Shown: positions 51,874 to 61,856, numbered from the stretch's first letter. The stretch is 64,000 nt of DNA from an uncultured Prevotellaceae bacterium (GCA_900318335.1 ONKF01000010.1:60015-124014); one strand, 5' to 3'. Made by a program: numbers and translations. The notes: generated by a model from the sequence alone, not told the origin.

Positions 51874-53544
51874 ATGCTTATCAGGAAAAAAAAGAAAGAA
51901 TCAGCCACCGCCAACTTTGAGAAGTTCCTCAAAGCGACCAACTGCGCCTATACTACCGAGGATGATAACTCAGTAAAGACCTACACATTTGAGTTCCAAG
52001 CAGCACGCTTCGTCGCTTCCATCCGCAAGCAGGACGACTGCGTTGAAATCACTTACCCCTGTATGGCACGTGCCACAATGAGCCAGTTGGACCTGGTGCG
52101 CTCCAAGTGCAATGACCGTAATAACAGCAACATCCTGTTCAAGTACACCTACTCAATCGACCACGAGCAGAACGAGGTGAACATTCACCTGTCATTCTAT
52201 AACAACCGCGTCGATACCGATGAACTCAACAACGAGCTCAAGGCGGCTTTCCATTTCCAGCGCGACTGGTACCGCGACTTTGACGAGGCTGTCGCCATCG
52301 CCAAGGACAGCGACACATTTGACTTGGAGAGCGAGCTCTACAAGCATCAGCGAGAGATGTTCATGCTGCGCCGCCTGGAACTGCGTCACCAGCTCGACAG
52401 CAGTGCGGCAAGCATTGCCGCCGGCACCGGCAAACTGCCCCTGTGGCAACTGCTGGAGACCGTTGCTCCCCTGCCCCAGTCCCTGCTGCTGTTCATGACG
52501 GTGAACACGGTGAGCGGCCAGCAGCGCATCGACAATGTGGAGGAAATCCGCAACTATGACCTGCGCCATGCCCTGGTCGAAGGAGAGGGTAAGCAGGCCA
52601 GACTGACGCGTGATTATGCCGTGCTCGACTTGCACTACAAGCAGGGCGACGACGAGCAACCCCGGGTAAGCACCATCACACTCACTGCCGAGGGCGAGGA
52701 CGATCACAGCATCTACAGCCGTGTGACCGTTACCCATGTGCCCCGCAACGCCAGCCGCATGAATTCGCTGAGCAACGAGGGTCGCCAGCCCCGCAGCGTG
52801 AGCATGCTCATTGCCCTGGACCGCGCCGACGACAAGCAGCGCCAGCAGGAGTTTGACTACATGTGGAGCGATGCCCAGCTCAAGGCCAAGAACGGCGAGC
52901 AGGGAAACTTGGACGAGGATCAGGAGATGCTTTGCCAGGTCAGTGTCGCCGATGTGGCCTACAATCTGTATTGGGGCCAGCAGCTGTTCCATGCACAACG
53001 CTACTACGAGGCAATCCTTCACCTGGAGAATGTGTATAACAGTTTCAGGGAGAACTTCTTTGAAATGAAGGGTGAGCACAAGCGTGTCTTCATGGAAACG
53101 GCCTACAAACTGGGTTTCTGCTACAACGAATTGGGCCTGCACAAACAAGCATTCTATTACCTTGACCTGATGGCCAGCGACGGCAACATCAGGCACACGA
53201 TGGAGTTGGTCAACTCGATGGCCAACAGCAAGGACCTGCGTCTGTTCTCTTATACCGAGGGAGTGATGGAAGAGGTGAAGCGTAACTTCAACGAGGAGGA
53301 CGAACTGCCCGACAACATCAGGGACTTCATCAACTTCCTGAGGCGCCGCCGCGGCTATGCCTACATCGACTTCAACCAGCTCGACAAGGCAGAAAAAATC
53401 TTCACCCAGATGCTGGATGAAGAGGAAAATGCCGATTACGCCATCAACGAGCTCGCCTACATCAAGAAGCTGCGCCAGCAGCGCGGCGAGGATGTGCCTG
53501 ACAGCGAGGAAAACGAGAACAAGTCTAAGGATCTGCCGTTTTAA
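51874..53544 (+). CDS. TPR-containing cytoplasmic protein of unknown function
   Basis: A 556-residue protein without a signal peptide. The first 300 residues (MLIRKKKKESATANFEKFLK, YTYSIDHEQNEVNIHLSFYN) are not recognised. From about 360, tetratricopeptide-like helices follow (YWGQQLFHAQRYYEAILHLE, AYKLGFCYNELGLHKQAFYY, RRGYAYIDFNQLDKAEKIFTQM). It ends in an acidic tail (DVPDSEENENKSKDLPF). It seems limited to Bacteroidales, by inference. It follows the solute-binding gene by 61 nt and may share its transcript. Confidence 0.6.
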   Translation: MLIRKKKKESATANFEKFLKATNCAYTTEDDNSVKTYTFEFQAARFVASIRKQDDCVEITYPCMARATMSQLDLVRSKCNDRNNSNILFKYTYSIDHEQNEVNIHLSFYNNRVDTDELNNELKAAFHFQRDWYRDFDEAVAIAKDSDTFDLESELYKHQREMFMLRRLELRHQLDSSAASIAAGTGKLPLWQLLETVAPLPQSLLLFMTVNTVSGQQRIDNVEEIRNYDLRHALVEGEGKQARLTRDYAVLDLHYKQGDDEQPRVSTITLTAEGEDDHSIYSRVTVTHVPRNASRMNSLSNEGRQPRSVSMLIALDRADDKQRQQEFDYMWSDAQLKAKNGEQGNLDEDQEMLCQVSVADVAYNLYWGQQLFHAQRYYEAILHLENVYNSFRENFFEMKGEHKRVFMETAYKLGFCYNELGLHKQAFYYLDLMASDGNIRHTMELVNSMANSKDLRLFSYTEGVMEEVKRNFNEEDELPDNIRDFINFLRRRRGYAYIDFNQLDKAEKIFTQMLDEEENADYAINELAYIKKLRQQRGEDVPDSEENENKSKDLPF

Positions 53545-54459
53545 TCAAGGCTTGGCGTGCAGGGCTGTGCCGAAGTAGCGCGGGATGGGCGTCTCGAAGT
53601 AGAGGGGCTCACCCGTCACTGGATGGTTGAACGCTAAACGGAAAGCGTGCAGACACATACGCTTGCCGGGATCATCCTGATGACCATACTTGCCATCACC
53701 CACCACGGGGTGACCGATGTCGGCCATGTGGACACGAATCTGATTCTTGCGTCCCGTGAGCAGGTGCAGGAACAATAACGAACGCTCAGGACCCGTCTCG
53801 ACAAGTTCCCACTCGGTAGCCGCCCACTTGCCGCCATCATCGACGGGACTGCTCACCACGACCATGCGGTCGGTGTCATGCAGCCAGCTCTCTACCCTAC
53901 CTGCAGGCTCTTCCATAATCCCATCAACCACAGCGACATAGCGACGGTCAATAATTGTGCTGTGCCAGTCGGCTGTCATCTGCTGCTGCACGTCAAAACT
54001 CTTGGCATACACCATGAGCCCCGAAGTGCGGACATCCAGACGGTGTACCACATGGGCAGTGCAACGCTGGTGTGTCTCGGCAAAATGACGATCCAGCAGA
54101 TTCTTCATGTTGAGGCTGCCGGCACCTACAGGCATCGACAGGACTCCCTGCTGCTTATCCACCACGACTACCCAGCGGTCCTCATAGACGATGCGGTAGT
54201 GGGGGTTGACCGTTGATGACGGGCGGGCATGACGCCTGATCTTGACAATACTGCCAGGATCAAGCGGGAAATCAACGTGGGATTGCACCCGGTCATCGAC
54301 GGTGACGCCACCGTGGGCTAAGATGGATTTGGCCTTGTTACGGCTGATGCCGTCGAGGGCCTGCATGACAAAGTCAAGCAACGTGGAGGCTTGCTTCACC
54401 TCGCGCACGACGGCCTTGTCGTCGTTGCGGGGCACACGGTGGTCGTGATGTCGGGACAT
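53545..54459 (-). CDS. RluA-family rRNA pseudouridine synthase
   Basis: A 304-residue enzyme that converts uridine to pseudouridine in 23S rRNA or tRNA. An S4 domain near the N-terminus (GISRNKAKSILAHGGVTVDD) precedes the catalytic core, with HRLDVRTSGLMVYAKS holding the catalytic Asp; GRKNQIRVHMADIGHPVVGD is the family's second motif. It is 62 nt downstream of dnaJ on the same strand, so may be the last gene of that unit. Confidence 0.92.
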   Translation of the reverse strand: MSRHHDHRVPRNDDKAVVREVKQASTLLDFVMQALDGISRNKAKSILAHGGVTVDDRVQSHVDFPLDPGSIVKIRRHARPSSTVNPHYRIVYEDRWVVVVDKQQGVLSMPVGAGSLNMKNLLDRHFAETHQRCTAHVVHRLDVRTSGLMVYAKSFDVQQQMTADWHSTIIDRRYVAVVDGIMEEPAGRVESWLHDTDRMVVVSSPVDDGGKWAATEWELVETGPERSLLFLHLLTGRKNQIRVHMADIGHPVVGDGKYGHQDDPGKRMCLHAFRLAFNHPVTGEPLYFETPIPRYFGTALHAKP

Positions 54460-54462
54460 TTC

Positions 54463-54490
54463 AGATAACAGTTAACAGTTAATAGTTAAT
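54463..54490. repeat. Heptamer array between dnaJ and the pseudouridine synthase
   Basis: Four 7-nt units: AGATAAC, AGTTAAC, AGTTAAT, AGTTAAT. It lies just upstream of the pseudouridine synthase start. Confidence 0.55.
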
Positions 54491-54521
54491 AGATGATAAC
54501 CTGTGGAACGGTTGATTATCA

Positions 54522-55694
54522 TTAATCAAAGATGTGACGCAGACGGGAGAAGATGCGGCTCTTGTCGCTGTCGTTGGGCTTAACATGCTCGCTGTTTTGC
54601 AGCATCGTGATGGCCTCTTTCTCCTTGTCGTTGAGTTTCTCGGGCATATAGACCATGACATTGATGAGCAGGTCTCCAGTGCCGTATCGTTCGGCCGAGG
54701 GCAATCCCTTGCCACGCAGGCGCAGGATACTGCCGGGCTGAGTACCTGGCTTGATGGTGACACGTGCCTTGCCGTCAACGGTAGGCACATCCACCTTGCC
54801 CCCCAACACTGCCGTGGGGATATCAAGCATCAGGTTATAAATCAAGTCATTGCCATCGCGGGTGAGTTGGGCGTCACGCACCTCCTCGATAACCACGAGC
54901 AAGTCGCCGGGAACGCCACCACCAGGAGCATCATTGCCCTGACGTCCGACGCGCAGCGTCATGCCGTCGGCCACACCAGCAGGGATGTTGATGCTAACCA
55001 CTTCCTCCTTGCGCACGAGTCCCTTGCCGCTGCAATGGGGGCAAGTCTCCTTGATGCGCTTGCCGCTGCCGCCACAGGTGTGGCACACACTCTGGGACTG
55101 CATGGTGCCGAACATGGTGCGCTGCATGCGCACTTCAACACCGCTACCCTTGCAAGTGGGGCAAGTCTCAAGGGCTGTACCGTCCTTAGCACCAGTGCCG
55201 TGGCAATGGTCACATGACTTCATGCGAGGGATGCGCAGTTTCTTCTCGGTTCCCTTGGCAACCTCGTTAAGCGTCATCTTGACACGCACGCGCAGGTCGG
55301 AGCCGCGCTTCACGCGCTGCTGGGCCTGACCGCCGCCACCGCCAAAGAAATCGCCGAAGCCACCAAAACCGCCAAAGCCTCCAAACAGGTCACCGAACTG
55401 ACGCAGGATGTCCTCCATCGACATGCCACCGCCATATCCGCCGCCACCCATCTGCTCGCCAGCAAAACCAAACTGGTCATAGCGTGCGCGCTTGTCGGGG
55501 TCACTCAGGACGTTATAGGCCTCGGCTGCCTCCTTGAATTTCTCCTCGGCTGCCTTTTTCTCGGCATCGCTCTTGCCTTGCTGTTTATCGGGATGGTACT
55601 GGATGGCCAACTTGCGGTAAGCCTTCTTCAAGTCATCGGCAGTGGCATTCTTGTCCACCCCCAGCACCTCATAGTAATCTCTCTTTTGAGCCAT
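54522..55694 (-). CDS. dnaJ: Chaperone DnaJ
   Basis: A 390-residue co-chaperone of DnaK. The J domain (1-70) has YHPDKQQG with the HPD motif, followed by a Gly/Phe-rich linker (about 80-125). The zinc region has four CxxCxGxG-type repeats ([32 protein letters not shown]), then the C-terminal substrate-binding domain. Encoded downstream of grpE on the same strand, as usual for heat-shock genes. Confidence 0.97.
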   Translation of the reverse strand: MAQKRDYYEVLGVDKNATADDLKKAYRKLAIQYHPDKQQGKSDAEKKAAEEKFKEAAEAYNVLSDPDKRARYDQFGFAGEQMGGGGYGGGMSMEDILRQFGDLFGGFGGFGGFGDFFGGGGGQAQQRVKRGSDLRVRVKMTLNEVAKGTEKKLRIPRMKSCDHCHGTGAKDGTALETCPTCKGSGVEVRMQRTMFGTMQSQSVCHTCGGSGKRIKETCPHCSGKGLVRKEEVVSINIPAGVADGMTLRVGRQGNDAPGGGVPGDLLVVIEEVRDAQLTRDGNDLIYNLMLDIPTAVLGGKVDVPTVDGKARVTIKPGTQPGSILRLRGKGLPSAERYGTGDLLINVMVYMPEKLNDKEKEAITMLQNSEHVKPNDSDKSRIFSRLRHIFD

Positions 55695-55743
55695 ATTTCT
55701 TTTTATCAGTTTCTGTTTGTTTTACTCAAGTCTATCGCGTTAA

Positions 55744-56322
55744 TCAACTGCCAACGACCACCTTGGCATAGCGCAAGACTTTGTCGTTGACCTTGTAACC
55801 CTTGACAGCAGTATCGATGACCTTGCCCTTCATTGAGGGATCAGGTGCAGGGAACATCGTCACTGCCTCATGAACGTCGGTATCGAAATCCATACCCGTG
55901 GATTCAATAGCCGTAACATGCTGTGATTCAAGATACTTGATGAATTTATTGTAGATGAGGCCAACACCCTCCTTGATGCTTTCAAGATCGCCACCCTTGT
56001 TGATGGCATCCAATGCGCGCTCCACATCGTCAATTACCGGTAAGAGGTCACGCATGGCACTTTCGGCACCGTTCTTGATGAGCTCAGCCTTCTCGTTAAG
56101 GGTGCGTTTACGGAAGTTTTCAAACTCTGCAAGCTTGTAAGCGTATTTCTTCTTTTCCTGCTCAAGTTCTTCCTCAAGCTTAGCAATTCTTGCCATGGGG
56201 TCTTCTTCGACGGTATTCTCCTGAGCCTGCTTTTCGGTGTTCAGGTTCTCTTGTTCCTGTACGGCCTCCTGTTGAGCGGCCTTAGCTTCTTCGTTTTGAT
56301 TCTTCTTGTTCTTTTTTGCCAT
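55744..56322 (-). CDS. grpE: Nucleotide exchange factor GrpE
   Basis: A 192-residue partner of DnaK that releases ADP. It has a charged, Gln/Glu-rich N-terminus (MAKKNKKNQNEEAKAAQQE), a long coiled coil (about 45-90) with YKLAEFENFRKRTLNEKAEL, and the C-terminal beta part HEAVTMFPAPDPSMKGKVIDTA with KGYKVNDKVLRYAKVVV. It lies 49 nt before dnaJ; dnaK is not in the window. Heat-shock control cannot be read here. Confidence 0.95.
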   Translation of the reverse strand: MAKKNKKNQNEEAKAAQQEAVQEQENLNTEKQAQENTVEEDPMARIAKLEEELEQEKKKYAYKLAEFENFRKRTLNEKAELIKNGAESAMRDLLPVIDDVERALDAINKGGDLESIKEGVGLIYNKFIKYLESQHVTAIESTGMDFDTDVHEAVTMFPAPDPSMKGKVIDTAVKGYKVNDKVLRYAKVVVGS

Positions 56323-56389
56323 ATTGTTGTTGTGTTAAAAATCGTTTTACCAGACTAAACCATGCAAAAACCAGTCCAATGCGACCAAG

Positions 56390-57214
56390 TCACAGTTGAA
56401 GGACAAAGGTGGCGCAATCGGTAAAAGTGTCAGCCGCCGCCCCTGCCAGTTTGTCATTATCAAAAATGCCGAAGATGGTAGAGCCCGAGCCCGACATGGC
56501 AGCATAACTGGCGCCCGCATCTATCAACTGGGCCTTGATGAGCCACAACTGGGGCAAAGCGGAGAAAACGCTCACCTCAAAATCGTTGGTCAAGAGACCA
56601 TCCCACGCGATGACAGGAAGGGCAATCGTATTGGACAGATCGGCAAGCGGGACATGGGGCGTCACGCGACTGTAAGCCGTGCGGGTATCCACACCGACCG
56701 ACGGCTTGACCAGCAGCAGCGTCTTGCCCTTGAGGTCCACATCGACAGGTGACAACACGTCGCCGATGCCTGTAGCCATCATGGGGCGGTTGTAGATGAA
56801 AAAGGCACAATCGGCACCTAAGGTGGCTGCCATCGATGCCAACTCGGCATCAGACAAGCCTAATTCAAACATCCCGTTGAGCATGACAAGCGTGTGGGCC
56901 GCATCACTCGACCCACCACCCAGGCCAGCCCCATCGGGGATGTGCTTGTAGAGGTGAATCGCCACTGGAGGCAGGCCATAGCGCTCTTGCAACAGGCGAT
57001 AGGCCCGCATGACCAGGTTTTTCTCGGGCGGGCAATCGACCGGGTTGCCATAGCACGTGAGCGATGCCTGCTCACCGTCGGCCACGGGAACAATCTCGAG
57101 GATATCGGTGAGGGGCACGGGATAAAACACAGTCTCGATATTGTGGTAACCGTCGGGACGACGCTCCACGATATTCAGACCTAAGTTGATTTTAGCGTTA
57201 GGAAAAGTGATCAT
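56390..57214 (-). CDS. ispE: 4-diphosphocytidyl-2-C-methyl-D-erythritol kinase
   Basis: A 274-residue GHMP kinase of the MEP isoprenoid pathway, phosphorylating CDP-ME. The ATG at 57214 (MITFPNAKINLGLNIVERRPDGYHNIETV) is chosen since the upstream extension reads into cls. The ATP motif is HIPDGAGLGGGSSDAAHTL (a GHMP Gly/Ser loop), and YAAMSGSGSTIFGIF is the third motif. Ten nt after the cls stop, so co-transcribed with it. Confidence 0.93.
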   Translation of the reverse strand: MITFPNAKINLGLNIVERRPDGYHNIETVFYPVPLTDILEIVPVADGEQASLTCYGNPVDCPPEKNLVMRAYRLLQERYGLPPVAIHLYKHIPDGAGLGGGSSDAAHTLVMLNGMFELGLSDAELASMAATLGADCAFFIYNRPMMATGIGDVLSPVDVDLKGKTLLLVKPSVGVDTRTAYSRVTPHVPLADLSNTIALPVIAWDGLLTNDFEVSVFSALPQLWLIKAQLIDAGASYAAMSGSGSTIFGIFDNDKLAGAAADTFTDCATFVLQL

Positions 57215-57224
57215 GTTGATGGGT

Positions 57225-58673
57225 TTACAGGATAGGGGCAATGAGGCGGACAACCGACTCCAGGGCCTTCTGGATCAGCGGACGCTGTTTCCACTTGCCC
57301 ATGCTCACGCGGGTGCAATGTGTCAGGTCCTGCTCAAAAATGGCCTTCATCTCACGGTTGAACTCCTTGCTGTAGACCAGCGCGTTAAACTCAAAGTTGT
57401 GCTCGAAACTGCGGAAGTCGAAATTGGTCGAGCCCGTGGTGACAAACTCGTCATCGACGATGACCACTTTGGAATGCATCATGGCAGGTTCATAGAAATA
57501 AATCTTGATACCCGCCTGGAGGCACTCCTTGATGTAAGAGCCGGTGGCCAGTCGCAGCATGGACGAGTCGGGACGCCTGGGAATCATCACCCTGACATCA
57601 ACGCCCGCGAGAGCTGCACTCTGCATCGCCTTGAGCAAGGGATCGCTGGGCAGGAAATAGGGAGTCTGGATATACAAGCTATGCTTAGCCAGGGTTATCG
57701 CCTTTAAGAAAACAAACGAGATGTTGTTCCAGCGGTGGGCTGGTCCGCTATTGACCATCTGCACCAAGTGACTCGGCTTTGAAGGCGGCAGTTCCACTTT
57801 CTTAGGTGGCATATTGAGCAATTCACGCGTGGTGAAGTCCCAGTCGATGGCAAACGAGTATTGCATCGCCACCACAGCATTGCCCTCGATACGCAAGTGA
57901 GTGTCGCGCCAGGCTGGCTCCTTACTGGTGCCGGTCACATAGCGATCGGCAATGTTCATACCGCCCACGTAGCCCACCCTGCCGTCGATAACAACGATTT
58001 TGCGGTGGTTACGCCAATTGATACGCAGGAAGAACTGGGTAAACGTCAACTCCATGAACGGGTGGACATCGATGCCTGCGGCACGCATCTGTTTCAGCAC
58101 CTTGGGGCGCATATAGAACGAACCCACATAGTCGTAGAGCACCCTCACGCGAACGCCCTCGCGCGCCTTGCGCTGCAACAGCTCGATGAGACGCTTGCCT
58201 GTCGAGTCGTTCTCAAGGATGAAGTACTGCACGTGAATATATTCCTGGGCTTGCTCGATGTCCCTCAACAGGGTCTCGAACTTGTCCTCGCCAGTGGTGA
58301 ACACCTGGATGGCATTGCCCTCAAACAGATGGGGCTCGGTCAACTTGTTGGCCAGTGAGATGAGCTGTCGCGAGTTGTCGCTCAGGCCCTCCTCCAGCTT
58401 GACCGCCTCGGGGAAATCGTTCAAGCGCCGCAACTCACGCAGGTGGGAACGCGATATGAGTTTCATACCCTTGAGGCTGCGCCCGAATATCAGGTAGATC
58501 ACAAGTCCCACAACTGGCAGCAGCACCAGCACCAGCATCCATGCCATCGACTTAACAGGATTGCGGTTCTCGCTGAGCACCACCACAATCACCGCCAGCA
58601 CAGTGAGGACATACAACACCATCAGAATGTTGTATACCAGGTTGGCATATGGAAACAATTCGGCGAGAATCAT
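57225..58673 (-). CDS. cls: Cardiolipin synthase
   Basis: A 482-residue inner membrane phospholipase D-type enzyme that makes cardiolipin from two phosphatidylglycerols. Start MILAELFPYANLVYNILMVLYV at 58673, with two membrane helices within the first 70 residues. Two HKD sites: HRKIVVIDGRVGYVGGMNI and HSKVVIVDDEFVTTGSTNF. Length matches Cls. It shares a transcript with ispE. Confidence 0.94.
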   Translation of the reverse strand: MILAELFPYANLVYNILMVLYVLTVLAVIVVVLSENRNPVKSMAWMLVLVLLPVVGLVIYLIFGRSLKGMKLISRSHLRELRRLNDFPEAVKLEEGLSDNSRQLISLANKLTEPHLFEGNAIQVFTTGEDKFETLLRDIEQAQEYIHVQYFILENDSTGKRLIELLQRKAREGVRVRVLYDYVGSFYMRPKVLKQMRAAGIDVHPFMELTFTQFFLRINWRNHRKIVVIDGRVGYVGGMNIADRYVTGTSKEPAWRDTHLRIEGNAVVAMQYSFAIDWDFTTRELLNMPPKKVELPPSKPSHLVQMVNSGPAHRWNNISFVFLKAITLAKHSLYIQTPYFLPSDPLLKAMQSAALAGVDVRVMIPRRPDSSMLRLATGSYIKECLQAGIKIYFYEPAMMHSKVVIVDDEFVTTGSTNFDFRSFEHNFEFNALVYSKEFNREMKAIFEQDLTHCTRVSMGKWKQRPLIQKALESVVRLIAPIL

Positions 58674-58785
58674 GATATCCCGTTGGCTTGAGGTTATTTC
58701 TAAAAACAATAACGGACGTGACAGAGTCACGCCCATTTCACTCATTCATTTTAAGCAGCGACAAGATGTGTCACTTGCAGTGGTC

Positions 58786-59094
58786 TCAACGCACCACCAC
58801 CTTGCGCGACCACTGGTTGCTGCACTTGACGATGTAGAATCCCTTGGGGAAATCCACAGCCGTGCGCTGCTCGGCACTCACGCGGACTACCTTGACAAGC
58901 TGACCAGTAATCGAATATACATTGAAAGTGGCGTCACTACTGCCCGCAACAAAGACGATGCGCCCCTCGGCCCCCTGCGCTAAGGGACCCGTTTGGGTCT
59001 CGACGCGCTGCGGCAAGAAGTTGTCGGGCACTGGGACGGCTTGCATGCCACCCATTGCCATCAAGGCCACCAATATGTAGAGCAAACGTCTCAT
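58786..59094 (-). CDS. Small secreted protein consisting mainly of a T9SS-like sorting tail
   Basis: A 102-residue protein. The signal peptide (MRRLLYILVALMAMGGMQA) is followed by a short linker (PVPDNFLPQRVE) and then about 70 residues that look like a type A T9SS sorting domain: FNVYSITGQLVKVVRVSA, FPKGFYIVKCSNQWSRKVVVR. No other domain is present. It has its own promoter. It may be the remnant of a larger secreted protein, or a carrier or decoy for the secretion machinery; both are inference. Confidence 0.75.
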   Translation of the reverse strand: MRRLLYILVALMAMGGMQAVPVPDNFLPQRVETQTGPLAQGAEGRIVFVAGSSDATFNVYSITGQLVKVVRVSAEQRTAVDFPKGFYIVKCSNQWSRKVVVR

Positions 59095-59120
59095 CTTGCG
59101 TTTCGTTCTGTTTCAATCTG

Positions 59121-59150
59121 CAAAATTAGTACTTTTTATCAAAAAGTCAA
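59121..59150 (-). promoter_or_regulatory. Promoter of the sorting-tail gene
   Basis: On the minus strand TTG (59148-59150) and TAATTTTG (59121-59128) are 19 nt apart, 27 nt before the start codon. Confidence 0.6.
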
Positions 59151-59259
59151 GCAATTTTCCTGATTTTTTTATTCTTAGACTGATTTTGAACCCTAAAGTT
59201 CAATCCCTTCCTGTCCTTTTAACATGAATTAATCGTCATGAGGGTTCTGCATCAATAAG

Positions 59260-59293
59260 GAAAGAGCCGGCCCATGACGGAACCGGCTCTTTC
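59260..59293. terminator. Terminator after the C10 peptidase at 59.3 kb
   Basis: A perfect 11-bp stem pairs GAAAGAGCCGG (59260-59270) with its complement (59283-59293). It lies just past the stop of the peptidase (minus strand). Confidence 0.8.
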
Positions 59294-59325
59294 TTCTCAT
59301 TCCTGCCTAATGCAGGTTTAACTGT

Positions 59326-61746
59326 TTACCACGCGCCACCTAACAGACGGTCAATCAGGGTGGGCAGGTCTTCGATGGTCACCTGGCCGTCAAGGTCGCA
59401 GTCGGCAGCCACAGTGTCGATTACCGAGCCATTACCCAGCAGGTAGTCGCCAAGCAAGATAGCGTCGTCGATGGTAAGCTTACCATCACGGTCCACATCA
59501 CCACGCATGCTCTCACCCTGCTTGAGGATAACCTCCTTAGAGCTACTCCACGTGCTCTCGGTACCGTTCACGTAGTAAGATTTCACACGGTAGAGATAAG
59601 CTGTGCCGGGCAGCAGGCCGGTCACGGTGTAGAACTTGTCGGGAGTGATGCCCTCGATGAGGCGGTACTGGGCATCGCCAGTCTCATTGGCAGCATTGAA
59701 TGCGAAGGGCTCGGGATCGGTGATCTCGCCACCGTAAACCTTAATGCTCTGGATCTCGGGATAGTAACCAGCGATAATCTGGAGGTTATCGTCGTCATTC
59801 ACATCGAGAACGACGAGATAGGTGTCGAGCTCCTTGGCAAGTGTCAGGGTCTCGGAACCCGCACTGGTAGCAACGGTCAGCGTGGTGTTGGTGCCCTTGG
59901 TATAGGCCTTGGCATTGATGATTACGCTCACCTTGTTGTAGCCCACAAAGTCACAGTCGATGTTAATGACTGAGTTGCGGCCAGGTGAGAGGAAGCCACC
60001 ATCCAGATACAGGTTGTTGCCAGTGAAAGTCCAGCCATCGGGCAGGTAGTTGGCAGCATCAGATGCGTGATTGACGTTCTCCTGGGGAACATCGCTCCAA
60101 TCGCCCTCGGTGAGCAGGGTCACATCGGGCTTCACCTTCACCTCGAGGGTGTAGCTGGTGACGTTCTCGGCGGGAGTATTGTCAGCCCAGTCAGCGCGGA
60201 ACGAGTTGGTGGTAATGGCCTCCTCGGCGGGGGGCAGCATGACGGGACGGTACAATTCATAATCAGAAGCACCGTGCAGGGTAATCACAAAGTCTTCAAC
60301 ACCAGGAGTGCTTACGGTAATCGTTGCTGTGTACTCACCCTCGGCCTTGGGAGCATAAGTCACATTGATAGTCTGGGACACCTTGTTGTCGGCATCGGGA
60401 GTCAAGACGTCGGGGTTAACGCTGAACACACCATTGGGATCGTTGAGCGTCAACGTCACGTTACCCTCCAGGTTGCGGCCAGTAAGAGCGAAACGGCTGG
60501 AAGCGGTGTTGTTCTTGTAGCACTCCATCGAGAGCTCATAGTTGTCAGCCCTGAGGCGCGGGGACGTGATGGGAGGCTGGATACCGATTACCATCTGCTG
60601 ATACTGGTTAAAGACCGAACCGCCGCCATTGAAGGCATTGAGCGCATAGTAGTTGTTGCTCTCACCACTCCAACCGAAGTTGATGTGATACTTGTTGGTG
60701 TTAGCGTCATAGCCATCAACATTGAAGGCGTGGCCACCGCCGAAGAATCCACCTGCAATCGCACAGAACACAATGGGGCGCTCCTCGATCAGCTCTTCCT
60801 GGATCATTGCGGCCCATTCAGCATCGGTATAGAGGGTAGTGCCACCACTATAGGAAGTGGTCTTCTTGACCATGCGCACGGTCTCCTCATCATAACCGAA
60901 GAACTTGAAAGCATTGGCAATCAGAATAACGCTATCGGCATCCACACCACTACCAACACTGGCACTACCATAAGCCATGTGTTCGGCTTGGCCCACATAG
61001 CGCATCAGCGTGGCCACGGCATTGGCCTGGGCAGTATTATAACCACTGGTGTACCTGTCGAGCATGTTGTCCCAATCAAAGTTTACAGGGGGCAGGGCAG
61101 GCACGTTGACATAGGTTACGCCACCCCATGACGAGGTGCTCAATTCGCACCTGTATGCAGGAACTTCGGGAGTCAGGTAATCAGGATATTTCCAATAATG
61201 GAACACCATAGCGGCCGATGTCGCGGGGCAGCCGGTAAGGCACTGGGTGCCATTGATGACGCACTGGTTCCAGTAGGGGGCCTCCTGATCCCACAATGCG
61301 GTGAGCAGCGGCTCAACGCTGGGGATGCGCAGCGAGGGTGCCATCATCGAGGGAGTCTCGACACGCATGCCCTCATGGGCCTGCAGGTACTCAATCTGCA
61401 CCTTGTAGGTTGCCAACCAAGACTTCATGTTGCAAGGGATAGTGTTGAAATCAAGGGGACGGTCACCATAGCCCAGGATCTCCTCGGCACGGTCATCACC
61501 CGACACAATCACGTAACCATTCTGGGAATTGAAAATGTAATAAACGGCACGGTCAAGTTTCTGGGAATTCATCTCGACATGAGCCAGTTTCATCTCTCCA
61601 GTGATGGGAGCAAGCAGTCTACCACCATACAGCTGCTGCTGCACAAAATTCTGAGCCTTCGACTGTGCTGTTCTCACATCAACAGGAGCAGCCGAAAGTT
61701 GAATAGCCGCCATCAAAATTGCGGCAAACAGTAAGATTCTTCTCAT
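59326..61746 (-). CDS. Secreted C10 cysteine peptidase with dockerin-like tail
   Basis: An 806-residue exported protease. Signal peptide (1-19), then a Spi_C10 propeptide (about 20-125) and a streptopain-type catalytic domain with Cys173 in QCLTGCPATSAAM and His339 in GGHAFNVDGYDANT. Ig- and FN3-like domains follow (about 400-735). The end holds two dockerin-like repeats, GDVDRDGKLTIDDA and CDLDGQVTIEDL, each followed by a short leucine-rich helix, with the last residues LLGGAW. It has a promoter and a leader of about 100 nt. Paralogue of the next gene and of the one at 37.0 kb. Confidence 0.9.
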   Translation of the reverse strand: MRRILLFAAILMAAIQLSAAPVDVRTAQSKAQNFVQQQLYGGRLLAPITGEMKLAHVEMNSQKLDRAVYYIFNSQNGYVIVSGDDRAEEILGYGDRPLDFNTIPCNMKSWLATYKVQIEYLQAHEGMRVETPSMMAPSLRIPSVEPLLTALWDQEAPYWNQCVINGTQCLTGCPATSAAMVFHYWKYPDYLTPEVPAYRCELSTSSWGGVTYVNVPALPPVNFDWDNMLDRYTSGYNTAQANAVATLMRYVGQAEHMAYGSASVGSGVDADSVILIANAFKFFGYDEETVRMVKKTTSYSGGTTLYTDAEWAAMIQEELIEERPIVFCAIAGGFFGGGHAFNVDGYDANTNKYHINFGWSGESNNYYALNAFNGGGSVFNQYQQMVIGIQPPITSPRLRADNYELSMECYKNNTASSRFALTGRNLEGNVTLTLNDPNGVFSVNPDVLTPDADNKVSQTINVTYAPKAEGEYTATITVSTPGVEDFVITLHGASDYELYRPVMLPPAEEAITTNSFRADWADNTPAENVTSYTLEVKVKPDVTLLTEGDWSDVPQENVNHASDAANYLPDGWTFTGNNLYLDGGFLSPGRNSVINIDCDFVGYNKVSVIINAKAYTKGTNTTLTVATSAGSETLTLAKELDTYLVVLDVNDDDNLQIIAGYYPEIQSIKVYGGEITDPEPFAFNAANETGDAQYRLIEGITPDKFYTVTGLLPGTAYLYRVKSYYVNGTESTWSSSKEVILKQGESMRGDVDRDGKLTIDDAILLGDYLLGNGSVIDTVAADCDLDGQVTIEDLPTLIDRLLGGAW

Positions 61747-61856
61747 AAATTAAAACGTCTAATATATTGGTTATTAAGTTAATAATTCTAACGCTTCAGA
61801 ACGTTAATGTTGATTATCCACGTCTTGGCTGGTCTCCCATGCACAAAAGTTTTTCG

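Noticed and set aside
60067-61131. A 354-codon plus-strand frame opposite the C10 peptidase
   Set aside because: Antisense shadow; no promoter or recognisable domain.
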